DNA of 41,507 bases from JAKQHY01 sp034429475. Its GTDB lineage: Bacteria > Chloroflexota > Anaerolineae > B4-G1 > SLSP01. The notes beneath the pieces are model-generated. The model was not told the DNA's origin and searched no databases. It saw nothing but the letters and a program-made list of their open reading frames with translations. Location: NCBI GenBank assembly GCA_034429475.1, contig DAOUGD010000240.1:1-41507 (forward strand), written 5' to 3'. Made by a program: the position numbers and the translations under genes. Below are positions 24,355-31,688 of the stretch, one piece after another. The stretch's first letter is position 1, and every line of letters starts with the position of its first letter.

Positions 24355-25052
24355 CACAGAACCGTCTCGTCGAGTTCTAATCCTAATTCCGCGTACTTTT
24401 CGCGCCGCGACACCTTGTCGTTGCGCAACTCCTGGTGGGCGTACAGCGCCACGTCTTTCGCCAGCGCGCGCGGCACGACGATGACACCGTCGCCGTCGGC
24501 CACCACCACGTCGCCGGGATGCACCAGCACGCCGCCGACCACCACCGGCACGTCGTAGGCATCGAATTGCAGGCGGCCCTGCACCATCCCCTGCGAGCAT
24601 ATTTTGGACCAGAAGGGAATCTTCTGCAAGATGATCTCGTCCGTGTCGCGCACACCGCCGTTGCTCAGGTAGCCGACCGCGCCTTTGAGCACGCCGTCCA
24701 GCGTGTTGTTCGACCCCATCAACCCGGCGTTGACGCCGCTCTGGTCAATGACGACGAAGTCGCCTTTTTCGATGGCGGCGATCCACGGGTACGTACACAC
24801 CTCGTTGTAGTACCACCCCGACCAGCGGGTGTACTCCTCCGGCGTCATCGTGGGGATGACGCCCTTGAAGGGCAGATAGCGCGCCGTCCGCGCAATGCCC
24901 ACCGCGCGCGTCCGCCACAACGGGCGGATGTCGGGCGAGAGCGAGCCTTGCGTGTGCTGCATCAGCCAATCCATGCCGTCCCGTGTGTCTGCCACGCGCA
25001 AGTCGGAAAACAACGACAACAATTCTTCACGTTCTGCTTGGGAAAGGGTCAT
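24354..25052 (-). CDS. RraA family protein / HMG-type class II aldolase-like
   Basis: A 232-residue member of the RraA/4-hydroxy-4-methyl-2-oxoglutarate aldolase fold. Motifs: LRVADTRDGM (about 18-27), MGSNNTLDGVLKGAVGYLSNGGVRDTDEI (about 112-140), which holds the Gly-Gly-x-Arg-Asp metal/substrate motif, and VHPGDVVVADGDGVIVVPR (about 177-195). The combination favours an aldolase or decarboxylase of keto acids rather than the RNase E regulator RraA. AGAGGT precedes the ATG by 7 bases. It is followed by the histidine kinase with a TGATG overlap, and the upstream neighbour is a sugar dehydrogenase-type gene. Confidence 0.82.
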   Translation of the reverse strand: MTLSQAEREELLSLFSDLRVADTRDGMDWLMQHTQGSLSPDIRPLWRTRAVGIARTARYLPFKGVIPTMTPEEYTRWSGWYYNEVCTYPWIAAIEKGDFVVIDQSGVNAGLMGSNNTLDGVLKGAVGYLSNGGVRDTDEIILQKIPFWSKICSQGMVQGRLQFDAYDVPVVVGGVLVHPGDVVVADGDGVIVVPRALAKDVALYAHQELRNDKVSRREKYAELGLELDETVL

Positions 25053-25082
25053 AGGGCTACCTCTTTCTTTGTAGGGTAAAGG

Positions 25083-25166
25083 GTAATGAGAAATGAGTAA
25101 TGAGTAACGGGTGACGTATCACTCATTACTCGTTACTCATTACTCATTTCCGAATTACTAATTTCC
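25083..25166. repeat. Twelve-heptad inverted tract, GTAATGA/ATTACTC
   Basis: Twelve 7-bp units in register: gtaatga, gaaatga, gtaatga, gtaacgg, gtgacgt, atcactc, attactc, gttactc, attactc, atttccg, aattact, aatttcc. The first five form one arm and the next five its inverted partner; the switch occurs inside a single heptad frame with no loop. It ends 1 base before the stop codon of the Gfo/Idh/MocA gene (25168). The word contains TGA/TAA and so closes every frame. It is shared with 10448-10523. Confidence 0.85.
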
Positions 25167-25167
25167 G

Positions 25168-26223
25168 TCACGCCCCAACGTTCACCCACCCGCCCTCGCG
25201 CTGCGAGTGGTAGATGCCGAGGACGATGTCCACGGCGTGCCTTGCGGCCTCCGCCGGGATGAAGGGGGCGCGCGGGGCGCGGATGGCATCCACGAAATCG
25301 GCAATCTGCGAGATGTGGCTAGGGCCGTAGTAGGCTTTGCCGGAAGTCAGGTAAGCCGCCTCTTCGCCGCCCGCCAGCTCGCGCTTGACGGCCTGCTCCC
25401 GTTCCTTGTCGGCCAATTCGATCCGCGTTATCCTGCCGTTGCGGATGTCCAGCGCGCCTTCCGTCCCATAAAAACTGAGCGTCGGTTCCCAGTCCAGATA
25501 GCTGGACGACGTGGCTGTGATCGCGCCGAGCGCGCCATTCTGGAAGCGCAGCGTCGCCGCCACCGTGTCCTCGGTTTCGATGACACCCTGGTGGGTAAGA
25601 GTGTCGTGCGCCGCGCATAGCGCCGCCACCCCGCCCATCACCCAGCCCAGCGCGTCCACAAAATGGATGGCCTGGTTGATCATCAGCGAGCCGCCTTCTT
25701 CGGCCCACGTCCCGCGCCAGGCGTCGGTGTGATAATAGTCGGCGGTGCGGAGACATTGCATACTCAAGGAAGCATTCAGCATCACGCCGAACGCGCCTTC
25801 CTGCACCAGCCGCCGCGCCAGTTGGTACACCCGGTCGAAGCGGTGCTGGAACACGCCAGAGAACACCAATTCCGGGTGTGCCTGCCCTGCCGCAATCAGC
25901 GCATCGAGGTCCGCGGCGCGCGTCGCCAGCGGCTTCTCGCAGAGGACGTGCTTCCCCGCCGCGAGCGCGGCCAGCGCCAGCGTCGCGTGCGTCGCGTGCG
26001 GCGTGCAGAGCGCAACACAGTCCACGTCCGGGTCGGCCAGCACCGTCCGGTAGTCAACGGCGACGCGCGGGACGCCGTACTTCTCGGCCAGTGACCGCGC
26101 CTTGGCTTCCACCACATCGCACACCCACGAGACTTCGACATCGGGCAGTCGCTGAAAACTTTCAATGTGCAGCGGCGCAATCACGCCGCAGCCGATGATG
26201 CCACAACGTAGCGTAGAAGTCAT
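25168..26223 (-). CDS. Gfo/Idh/MocA family oxidoreductase
   Basis: A 351-residue NAD(P)-dependent sugar or inositol dehydrogenase-type enzyme. The ATG at 26223 is chosen because AAAGGAG lies 5 bases upstream; an in-frame GTG at 26229 is too near that site. The Rossmann motif is CGIIGCGVIAPLHIE, the catalytic lysine is in HVLCEKPLA, and the GGSLMINQAIHFVDAL helix (about 178-193) holds the Gly-Gly...His residues usual in the active site. Substrate specificity cannot be read from sequence. Downstream, across a heptad tract, is the RraA-like aldolase; upstream is the GH130 phosphorylase, so a role in sugar catabolism is plausible. Confidence 0.9.
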   Translation of the reverse strand: MTSTLRCGIIGCGVIAPLHIESFQRLPDVEVSWVCDVVEAKARSLAEKYGVPRVAVDYRTVLADPDVDCVALCTPHATHATLALAALAAGKHVLCEKPLATRAADLDALIAAGQAHPELVFSGVFQHRFDRVYQLARRLVQEGAFGVMLNASLSMQCLRTADYYHTDAWRGTWAEEGGSLMINQAIHFVDALGWVMGGVAALCAAHDTLTHQGVIETEDTVAATLRFQNGALGAITATSSSYLDWEPTLSFYGTEGALDIRNGRITRIELADKEREQAVKRELAGGEEAAYLTSGKAYYGPSHISQIADFVDAIRAPRAPFIPAEAARHAVDIVLGIYHSQREGGWVNVGA

Positions 26224-26239
26224 GCCCACTCCTTTATCT

Positions 26240-26287
26240 CAACGGATGAAACGGAAAAATCCGTTGCAATCCGTTTAATCCGTTGAT
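26240..26287. repeat. Inverted word repeat, CAACGGAT / AATCCGTT
   Basis: Left caacggatgaaacgga and right aatccgttgcaatccgtttaatccgttg (9-bp spacing) are inverted versions of one word, also at 1759-1820 and 38758-38784. It overlaps the 3' end of the GH130 gene, supplying its final Ser-Thr-Asp codons and TAA stop at 26275. Confidence 0.65.
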
Positions 26288-27462
26288 AAATACACTAGGT
26301 TTTTCTCGATCAGTTCCAGCCGCTGCGCCACGCAGGCCGCCGAGCGCAAGCCGTCTTCTGGCGTGTTGAGGACGTAATCCAACATCCGCTCCACCGTCGT
26401 CGTGGCAACGTGCATCCGCGTGTCCGACGAGGCATAATAGATGAAGAGGTCGCCGTTTTCCCGCGCGACGGCGCCGTTGCAGAACAGCACGTTGGACACG
26501 TCGCCAACGCGCTCTTCGCCTTCGGGGGCCAGCAGATAGCCGCCGGGCCGCGCGATGACTTTGGCCGGGTCGCGCAGATCGCAGAGGAAGGCGTAGAGCA
26601 CGTACCGCAGGCCCGCCGCGCAAGCGCGCACGCCGTGGGCGATGTGCAGCCAGCCGGCGCGCGTCTTCACCACCGCGCCCGCGCCGTTCTTCACCTCTTT
26701 CAGCGTGTGATAGACGCGCGGATCCACAATCGTCTCGTCGGGGATGACGGCGTGCGCGATATCCTCGGCCAGTCCAAAGCCGATGCCGCCGCCTTTGCCC
26801 GCCTCGATGAAGCTATCTTGCGGGCGGGTGTAGAAGGCGTACTTGCCGTCCACAAATTCCGGCAGCAGGACGGCGTTGCGCTGCTGCGCCGACGCGGTCT
26901 TGAGATCGTCCAGCCGCTCCCACGTGACCAGATCGTGGGTGCGGGCGATGCCGGCCTGCGCCACCGCGCTGCTCAAGTCGCCGGGCGGGGCGTCCGGGTC
27001 CTTGCGCTCGGAGCAGAAGACGCCGTAAATCCAGCCGTCTTCGTGCTGCGTCACGCGCATATCGTAGACGTTAACGTCGGGATCGGCGGTCTCCGGCATC
27101 ACGATGGGGCGCTCCCAGAAGCGGAAGCCATCCACGCCGGTCGCGCTTTCCGCCACCGCGAAGAACGACTTGCGGTCATAGCCTTCCACGCGGCAGGCGA
27201 GCAGGATTTTTCCGTTCAACTCGATGGCGCCGGCGTTGAAGACGCCGTTGATGCCCATGCGCTCCATCAAATACGGGTTGGTCGCCGGGTTCAGGTCATA
27301 TCGCCAGAACAGTGGCGTGTGCGCGGCGGTGAGGATGGGGTACGTCCAGCGCTCCACCACGCCATTGTGCCAGGTCTCATTGAGGGTGTTGGGGCGATTC
27401 AAGAGTGCGGTATGTTGCGCTTCAAGCTGCCGGAGCCGCGCGGCAAAAGGGGCAGTGTCCAT
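26275..27462 (-). CDS. GH130 family phosphorylase, 4-O-beta-D-mannosyl-D-glucose phosphorylase-like
   Basis: A 395-residue five-bladed beta-propeller enzyme from the ATG at 27462, with AAGGAG 6 bases upstream; longer starts run into non-coding sequence. Features of GH130 subfamily 1: NGVFNAGAI, LLACRVEGYDRKSFFAVAES, VYDMRVT with ERKDPD following, TRPQDSFIEAGKGGGIGFG and LHIAHGVR. The family phosphorolyses beta-mannosides, mannosyl-1,4-glucose in subfamily 1, releasing mannose-1-phosphate in the cytoplasm. It would act after import of oligosaccharides, which fits the LacI gene immediately upstream and the ABC importer across the divergent region. Other GH130 groups act on mannobiose, so the exact disaccharide is uncertain. 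Confidence 0.85.
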   Translation of the reverse strand: MDTAPFAARLRQLEAQHTALLNRPNTLNETWHNGVVERWTYPILTAAHTPLFWRYDLNPATNPYLMERMGINGVFNAGAIELNGKILLACRVEGYDRKSFFAVAESATGVDGFRFWERPIVMPETADPDVNVYDMRVTQHEDGWIYGVFCSERKDPDAPPGDLSSAVAQAGIARTHDLVTWERLDDLKTASAQQRNAVLLPEFVDGKYAFYTRPQDSFIEAGKGGGIGFGLAEDIAHAVIPDETIVDPRVYHTLKEVKNGAGAVVKTRAGWLHIAHGVRACAAGLRYVLYAFLCDLRDPAKVIARPGGYLLAPEGEERVGDVSNVLFCNGAVARENGDLFIYYASSDTRMHVATTTVERMLDYVLNTPEDGLRSAACVAQRLELIEKNLVYLSTD

Positions 27463-27609
27463 CCTAAGCTCCTTCTGTGAAGGTGAAATGATGGATACTA
27501 TACCATAAAAACCCAGACCTGCCGAGGCAATACATCCGCCGGGTCTTATTCTTGTCCTGTGAGGCAGGACAGTGCGGCGCAAAAGACCGTTAATCCCGGG
27601 GTTCTTAGA
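27463..27609. other. Intergenic region between lacI-type and GH130 genes
   Basis: Nothing coding is seen. It holds the GH130 ribosome site, a small inverted repeat (gtcctg at 27554-27559 and caggac at 27565-27570) and, from 27610, the large hairpin listed separately. No clear promoter for GH130 was found, so GH130 may be transcribed from the lacI-type promoter or from an unrecognised one. Confidence 0.4.
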
Positions 27610-27653
27610 GCTGTTTTGCGGTGACGGGCTACCGTCCATCACCGCAAAACAGC
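27610..27653. terminator. Strong hairpin after the LacI-type gene
   Basis: Arms 27610-27624 and 27639-27653 are perfect 15-bp reverse complements; the 14-base loop contains a second small pairing ACGG/CCGT. On the minus strand it begins 15 bases after the stop of the regulator (27669). The T run (gtttttc) lies on the plus-strand side, where nothing is transcribed, so as an intrinsic terminator for the regulator it is atypical. The core resembles that at 20528-20557. Confidence 0.5.
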
Positions 27654-27668
27654 GTTTTTCAATGAACT

Positions 27669-28685
27669 TCAGGCAGGGCAGGGGCCGGTGCTGGCGCGGA
27701 CGATCAATTCGGGATAAAGCACGCGCTGTTGGACCGGCAGTGCGTGATCTTGAATCATATCAACCAGGTAGGCGACGCTCTGCTGGGCCAGGGTGCCCAG
27801 ATTTTGTCTGACGGTGGTGAGGGGCGGCGTGAAATAGGCGGCTTCGGACATGTCGTCATACCCGACAATGGAAACATCTTCAGGGACGCGCAGGCCGTGT
27901 TCTCGCAGGGCGCGCAACGCGCCCAACGCCATCCGGTCGTTGCCCACACAGACGGCGGAAAAAGGCTTGCCGCTGGCTAACAACCGTTGAGTGGCTTTGT
28001 AGCCACTGGAAATAACGAACTCGCCGCGTTCAATCGGACCGGGTTCCAGGCCGTGGGCGGCTAAGGTCGCCAGGAAAGCCTCGTGCCGGAGACGGGCGTC
28101 CGAATGGAGAGGGGGGCCAAAGATTTCGGCAATATGCCGGTGTCCCAGGCCGATCAGATGTTTCACAGCCAACGTTACCCCATGGCGCTGGTCGAAAATC
28201 ACGGAAGGCACTTTGACCCCCGGTTCGTTGTCTACGAAGACAAAGGGGATGTCGCGGCAGACCTCGCGCATTTCTTCATAAGAGAAGAACTGATAAGGCG
28301 TGAAGATAATGAGTCCCGCTATGGTGCGGTTAGCTAAATCCTGCAAAGCCTTGTAGATTTCGTCTTTAGGCGCCAGCGGATTGATTTCGGTGATGAGCAG
28401 GGTATAGCCCAGTTCTCTAGCCGCATTGAGCATCGGCGGCAAGGGGTCGCCGTAGGTCATGTCATACATCACCAGTTGCAACATATCCGAGCGCCCGGTG
28501 GCTAACATTTTGGCCGCCTGGTTGGGGCGGTAGTCCAGTTGGCCGATGGCCTGGAGCACTTTCTGGCGCGTCTGGGGGGCCACGTTGGGGTGTTGATTGA
28601 TCACCCGCGAGACCGTCTGGTAGGACACCCCGGCCAGACTGGCGACATCGTGTAAGGTAGCGCGTTTAACGAGTTCTTCGTTCAT
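27669..28685 (-). CDS. LacI family transcriptional regulator of the adjacent sugar operon
   Basis: A 338-residue sugar-responsive repressor. The helix-turn-helix (about 9-30) reads ATLHDVASLAGVSYQTVSRV, with a recognition helix YQTVSRV (22-28) identical to that of E. coli LacI, then the hinge helix RPNQAAKMLATGRS. Residues 65-335 form the periplasmic-binding-like sensor domain (AVCVGNDRMALGALRALREHG, VSIVGYDDMSEAAYFTPPLTTV). AAGGAA precedes the ATG. The two TTGTGA-N4-TCACAA sites in the divergent region match the lac operator arms, so the protein very likely represses its own gene and the ABC operon. The inducer is probably an imported oligosaccharide; which one is not known. Confidence 0.93.
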   Translation of the reverse strand: MNEELVKRATLHDVASLAGVSYQTVSRVINQHPNVAPQTRQKVLQAIGQLDYRPNQAAKMLATGRSDMLQLVMYDMTYGDPLPPMLNAARELGYTLLITEINPLAPKDEIYKALQDLANRTIAGLIIFTPYQFFSYEEMREVCRDIPFVFVDNEPGVKVPSVIFDQRHGVTLAVKHLIGLGHRHIAEIFGPPLHSDARLRHEAFLATLAAHGLEPGPIERGEFVISSGYKATQRLLASGKPFSAVCVGNDRMALGALRALREHGLRVPEDVSIVGYDDMSEAAYFTPPLTTVRQNLGTLAQQSVAYLVDMIQDHALPVQQRVLYPELIVRASTGPCPA

Positions 28686-28706
28686 AGGAATTCCTTGTCA
28701 TGTGGC

Positions 28707-28722
28707 TTGTGACCATTCACAA
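28707..28722. promoter_or_regulatory. lac-type operator at the lacI-type gene start
   Basis: The 16-bp palindrome TTGTGACCATTCACAA has 6-bp inverted arms around 4 bases. The arms are those of the symmetric E. coli lac operator. It lies between the predicted -10 box (28735-28740) and the regulator ATG, so binding would block transcription of the regulator (autoregulation). The spacing of TGTGA and TCACA (4 bases) excludes the CRP consensus, which needs 6. Confidence 0.8.
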
Positions 28723-28734
28723 CTTATCTCTAAC

Positions 28735-28763
28735 ATTATACTGTAAATTATATCCCGACGCAA
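28735..28763 (-). promoter_or_regulatory. Candidate promoter of the LacI-type regulator
   Basis: On the minus strand a perfect TATAAT (28735-28740) is preceded, after 17 bases, by TTGCGT (28758-28763), a partial -35 match. The operator at 28707-28722 lies just downstream, around the expected start of transcription. Confidence 0.55.
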
Positions 28764-28865
28764 TACCCACTTTCATATTTTCTCAAAAACGTGCAGAGGA
28801 AGGAGTTTTTTAGAATCAAGGACGGGTAAAATTTCACGAATTCCCTGAATTTTTCAGATTGGGTA

Positions 28866-28896
28866 TTGACGTCTTACAAAACCTATGGTGTATTTT
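28866..28896 (+). promoter_or_regulatory. Candidate promoter of the sugar ABC operon
   Basis: TTGACG (28866-28871) is a good -35 hexamer. The -10 is either TGTATT (28889-28894, 17-base spacing) or TATTTT (28891-28896, 19-base spacing). The operator at 28899-28914 directly follows, at about the transcription start, the classical position for repression. Confidence 0.6.
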
Positions 28897-28898
28897 CA

Positions 28899-28914
28899 TT
28901 GTGAACAGTCACAA
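28899..28914. promoter_or_regulatory. lac-type operator at the ABC operon start
   Basis: The palindrome TTGTGAACAGTCACAA has the same arms and 4-base spacing as the site at 28707-28722; the four central bases differ. The two centres are 192 bases apart, which would allow DNA looping by a tetrameric repressor. Between them (28741-28865) is AT-rich sequence with no other feature recognised. Confidence 0.82.
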
Positions 28915-29030
28915 TCCCGGCGTTGAATTACCCCATTGAAAGGAGGCGTTATTGATACTTGAGTGCTTTAAGAGATTGATCCACCCTGATTTCAATGAGG
29001 TTTCTATTATATCTTATGGAGGAGAAAAGC

Positions 29031-30418
29031 ATGGAAAAGAAGCGTTTGAATCGTCGTGAGTTTTTGCAGTTGGCCGCTTTAGCGGGCGCCGGAATGGTGT
29101 TGGCTGCCTGCGGCGGCAAGCCCACTGAGGCGCCGGCAACGGCAGCCCCAAGGGCGCTGAACCCACTGCGGCCCCCGCAAAAAAAGACCCCACCCCCTTC
29201 CTGTTTTGGTTCCAGGCCGAGAATCACAAGCCAGAGTACGATTGGCGTCAGGCTGAGATCGAAGAGAAGTTCAATCTGAAGCTCAGCTATGAGATGATGT
29301 CCCGTGATGCGATGACCCAGAAGTTCCCGGCTACCCTGATGGCCGGCAGTGGCTTCCCCGATATCATCGAGCAAAACGCGGACGATGTCGTTAAGTTCTT
29401 GAAAGGTGACGACAGCATCATTCCTTTCATTGACTTGAAACCCGCCCTCCAGGCCGGGGCTTACGCCAACGAGGTCTTGACGAGCCGGTTTGACCGCTAC
29501 AGCAAGGATGGCAAGTATTACGGCGCCCCCCATGACGTGCATCCGGTGGTGATGTTGTATCACGACCGCGCGTGGAAGGAGTTCGGTATTGACATGGCGA
29601 CCGTGGATACCTACGACAAATTCCTGGACGCCGCTAAGGAAGTAGCGAAGCAGACGAATATGGTGATGCCGGATGGCCGCCCGCGCGCTGTCATCATGGA
29701 CTGCTTGAACTGCACCAACCTGCCAGCCCGGATGATGGACAAGGGCATCTGGTGGACGGACGCCAACGGCGAACCGATGTTGAAGGACCCCGGAATGAAA
29801 GAAGCCGCCGCCGACTGGATGCGCTTCCATGATTATGAGATAGAGATTGACTGGGGCAACCAGGTCGCCATGGTCAAGGAAGGCCAGGTGTTGGCGCAGT
29901 TCTGCCCGGACTGGTTGTACGGCATTCACTTCCAGGGCACGGCCGAGGACAAAGAATGGCTGGCCGATTCGCCTATGCGGATGACGAGCCTGCCGGGCAT
30001 GACGGGCGATTCGCCGCGCACCACCTCGTGGGGCGGCACCAGCGCCTCCGTGCCGAAGCTGTGCAAAATCGCTGACCAGGCCATCAACGTGCTGCTGTAC
30101 GTGTACTTTGAGAATGGCGAGGGCCAACTGGCGCAGCGCTTTTTGGATACCGGGATCCTCCCGCCCGCAAAGAGCGCCTGGGAAGACGAGATTTTCCACA
30201 AGCCCACCGAGTACCTGGGCGGGCAAGTGGCCGGTGAAATCTTCATTGATGCGGCCGGGCGCCTGCCCAGCTACACCGAGCAGTGGACGACGAGCCTGGT
30301 CACATCGGCCTGGAGCGCGCAGTTTAGCGCGGCATGGGCCGGTGAAATCTCCCTCGATGAGTGCATCAGCGCGGCCTACGATCAGGCTATCGCGGACATT
30401 GAGAAGAACAAATTCTAA
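29031..30418 (+). pseudogene. ABC sugar-binding lipoprotein (Tat type), frameshifted near 29146-29149
   Basis: Extracellular solute-binding protein of the sugar ABC importer, about 460 residues if repaired. GGAGGA at 29018-29023 sets the ATG at 29031. The leader has a twin-arginine motif (NRREFLQ) and a lipobox (LAAC, with the cysteine followed by GG), so it is a Tat-exported lipoprotein. After the linker ...PATAAP the frame must change by one missing base, most simply one C lost from the CCCC run at 29146-29149, to continue as KGAEPTAAPAKKDPTPFLF and the binding domain (DIIEQNADDVV, KYYGAPHDVHPVVMLYHD). The second frame runs intact to the TAA at 30418. A real mutation, phase-variable C tract or sequencing error are all possible. 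Confidence 0.85.
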
Positions 30419-30470
30419 ACAAAGTCGGGGTATACGTTTGCCCCTGTTTGCGTTACTTGGTGAGTTCATA

Positions 30471-30499
30471 CCGGGGGAGAAGGGGAGTTGCTCCCCCGG
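30471..30499 (+). terminator. Hairpin between binding protein and first permease
   Basis: Stem ccgggggag (30471-30479) pairs perfectly with ctcccccgg (30491-30499), followed by ttattttat. It lies 52 bases after the binding-protein stop. Such a hairpin is commonly found after the binding-protein gene of sugar ABC operons, where it lowers expression of the permeases; here that role is inferred. Confidence 0.7.
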
Positions 30500-30529
30500 T
30501 TATTTTATGTAAGGATAGCAAGAACTCAA

Positions 30530-31408
30530 ATGGCGACCCCAGCTTTATCTATAAAACAGCCCCTATCTCGTCCCAAAATCGGCCTTTTTCGTTTGCGGGC
30601 CATTGTCACCACCGTGATAGCCGCCACCCTGGCCCTCGTGTTTGTGTGGCCTTTTTTGTGTATTGCAGGGGCAACTTTCAACCAGATTGATGCAGTACTG
30701 AATCCGTTGATTCCGATCCCGGCCAAATTCAGTTTGCAGTTCTATCAGTTGATGTTTAATGAAAAGTATCACTTCCAGGATTACATCCTGAATTCGGTCG
30801 TCGTGAGTGCCAGTACCACGGTGCTCAGCACCCTGGCGTGCGCCCTGTCGGGCTACGCTCTGGCCAAACTGCGCTTTCCAGGGCGCGGCCTCTTGTTCTC
30901 CATTATCATTGCGGTGATGCTGCTGCCCACCGCCACGATGTTGGTCCCACAGTTCGTTGTGATGCGTGATCTTAAGTTGGTGGATAGCTACTGGGGGTTG
31001 ATCCTACCTGGCGTGGGCGGCGGCGCCTTTGGCATCTTTCTGATGCGCCAGTTTATGCTCAATATTCCCACCGAGATGCTGGAAGCCGCGCGGATGGATG
31101 GCGCCAATGAGTTCGGGTTGTTCTCCAGGATCGTGCTGCCGAATGCCAAAGCCGGGATTGCTGTCATTGCGACCCTTTCCCTGCGCGGCAATTGGAACGC
31201 GCTGTTATGGCCCCAGCTTATCATCACAGACCCGGCCCGGCAGCTCTTGATGCCCCAAATCGCGCTGCACAACAACTTGATGGTCGAAGTTTGGGCTATC
31301 CACGTGGTTCGGACGGCTTCCCTGGTGGCGGCTATGGTTCCTCTGGCCTTGTATGCCTACAGCCAACGTCACTTTGTATCCACCCTGGCCGGGGCCATCA
31401 AAGGCTGA
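30530..31408 (+). CDS. Sugar ABC transporter permease, MalG type (first copy)
   Basis: A 292-residue inner-membrane permease with about six helices. The ATP-binding-subunit contact motif EAARMDGANEFGLFSRIVLPNAKAG (EAA loop) is at about residues 187-211. The C-terminus AYSQRHFVSTLAGAIKG is typical of MalG. It is a close paralogue of the gene at 32636-33532, with about three quarters of residues the same by eye and blocks of identical DNA such as 30827-30859. It stands alone between the binding protein and a 280-base gap, without a MalF partner directly next to it. The ribosome site (AAGGA, 14 bases upstream of the ATG) is poor. No ATPase gene is in the window; a shared MsmK-like ATPase elsewhere is likely. 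Confidence 0.88.
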   Translation: MATPALSIKQPLSRPKIGLFRLRAIVTTVIAATLALVFVWPFLCIAGATFNQIDAVLNPLIPIPAKFSLQFYQLMFNEKYHFQDYILNSVVVSASTTVLSTLACALSGYALAKLRFPGRGLLFSIIIAVMLLPTATMLVPQFVVMRDLKLVDSYWGLILPGVGGGAFGIFLMRQFMLNIPTEMLEAARMDGANEFGLFSRIVLPNAKAGIAVIATLSLRGNWNALLWPQLIITDPARQLLMPQIALHNNLMVEVWAIHVVRTASLVAAMVPLALYAYSQRHFVSTLAGAIKG

Positions 31409-31509
31409 ATATCTTTTTTCGTTATTTTTGAAGACTTCTCTATGATGGACCATCCTATTAACAAGGACAAAAATTCTGTTATGCCGGCCCCTGGGCGGAA
31501 CGAGGCGAC

Positions 31510-31562
31510 TGAAGGGTCTCCCCGACGTGGAGAGAGATTCTTCGCAAAAAGCGCTCAGAATG
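31510..31562. repeat. Dispersed GAGATTCTTCGC...GCGCTCAGAATGAC phrase
   Basis: A phrase with an inner imperfect hairpin (ttcttcgc, aaaaa, gcgctcagaa). From memory similar phrases occur between genes in diverse bacteria; no second copy is in this window. Confidence 0.45.
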
Positions 31563-31636
31563 ACGTTTACGATAAGGTTTATTTATAGAGGAATTCGTCA
31601 TTAACCGGCGGTTCACCAGCGGTGGGATGAAAATAA

Positions 31637-31672
31637 CTATCAGACTACTGGACTAAAGACCACCGGACTATT
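31637..31672. repeat. GACTA word series, 7-8-bp unit
   Basis: ctatcagactactggactaaagaccaccggacta contains gacta/gacca four times at 7-8-base spacing. The same word is used at 35075-35113. Confidence 0.55.
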
Positions 31673-31688
31673 TTCGAAGGAGGCATTG

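Larger units (their letters stand above)
31409..31688 (+). other. Intergenic region between first MalG-type and MalF-type genes
   Basis: No gene is seen in these 280 bases. It begins T-rich (31415-31432), then has a purine/pyrimidine phrase at 31510-31562 (gagattcttcgc and gcgctcagaatgac), which I remember as a common intergenic phrase in unrelated genomes, and a gacta/gacca word series at 31637-31672 with 7-8-base spacing. The MalF ribosome site AGGAGG is at the end. No convincing promoter was found, so it is unclear whether the MalF-MalG pair is transcribed from the same start as the binding protein. Confidence 0.5.

Noticed and set aside
24357..24600. N-terminal extension of the histidine kinase
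   Set aside because: Arg/Gly-rich and entirely inside the RraA-like gene; the TGATG overlap gives a natural start at 24354.
28707..28914. CRP/FNR binding sites
   Set aside because: TGTGA and TCACA are separated by 4 bases rather than 6, and the adjacent LacI recognition helix explains the sites better.
29179..29185. Programmed frameshift at the A7 run of the binding-protein gene
   Set aside because: The linker upstream of A7 already reads correctly (KGAEPTAAPA) only in the second frame, so the change must lie before A7, near the C4 run.
28949..30469. Open frame of 506 codons opposite to the binding-protein gene
   Set aside because: Low-complexity product without motifs; the plus strand carries a clear lipoprotein leader and binding domain.
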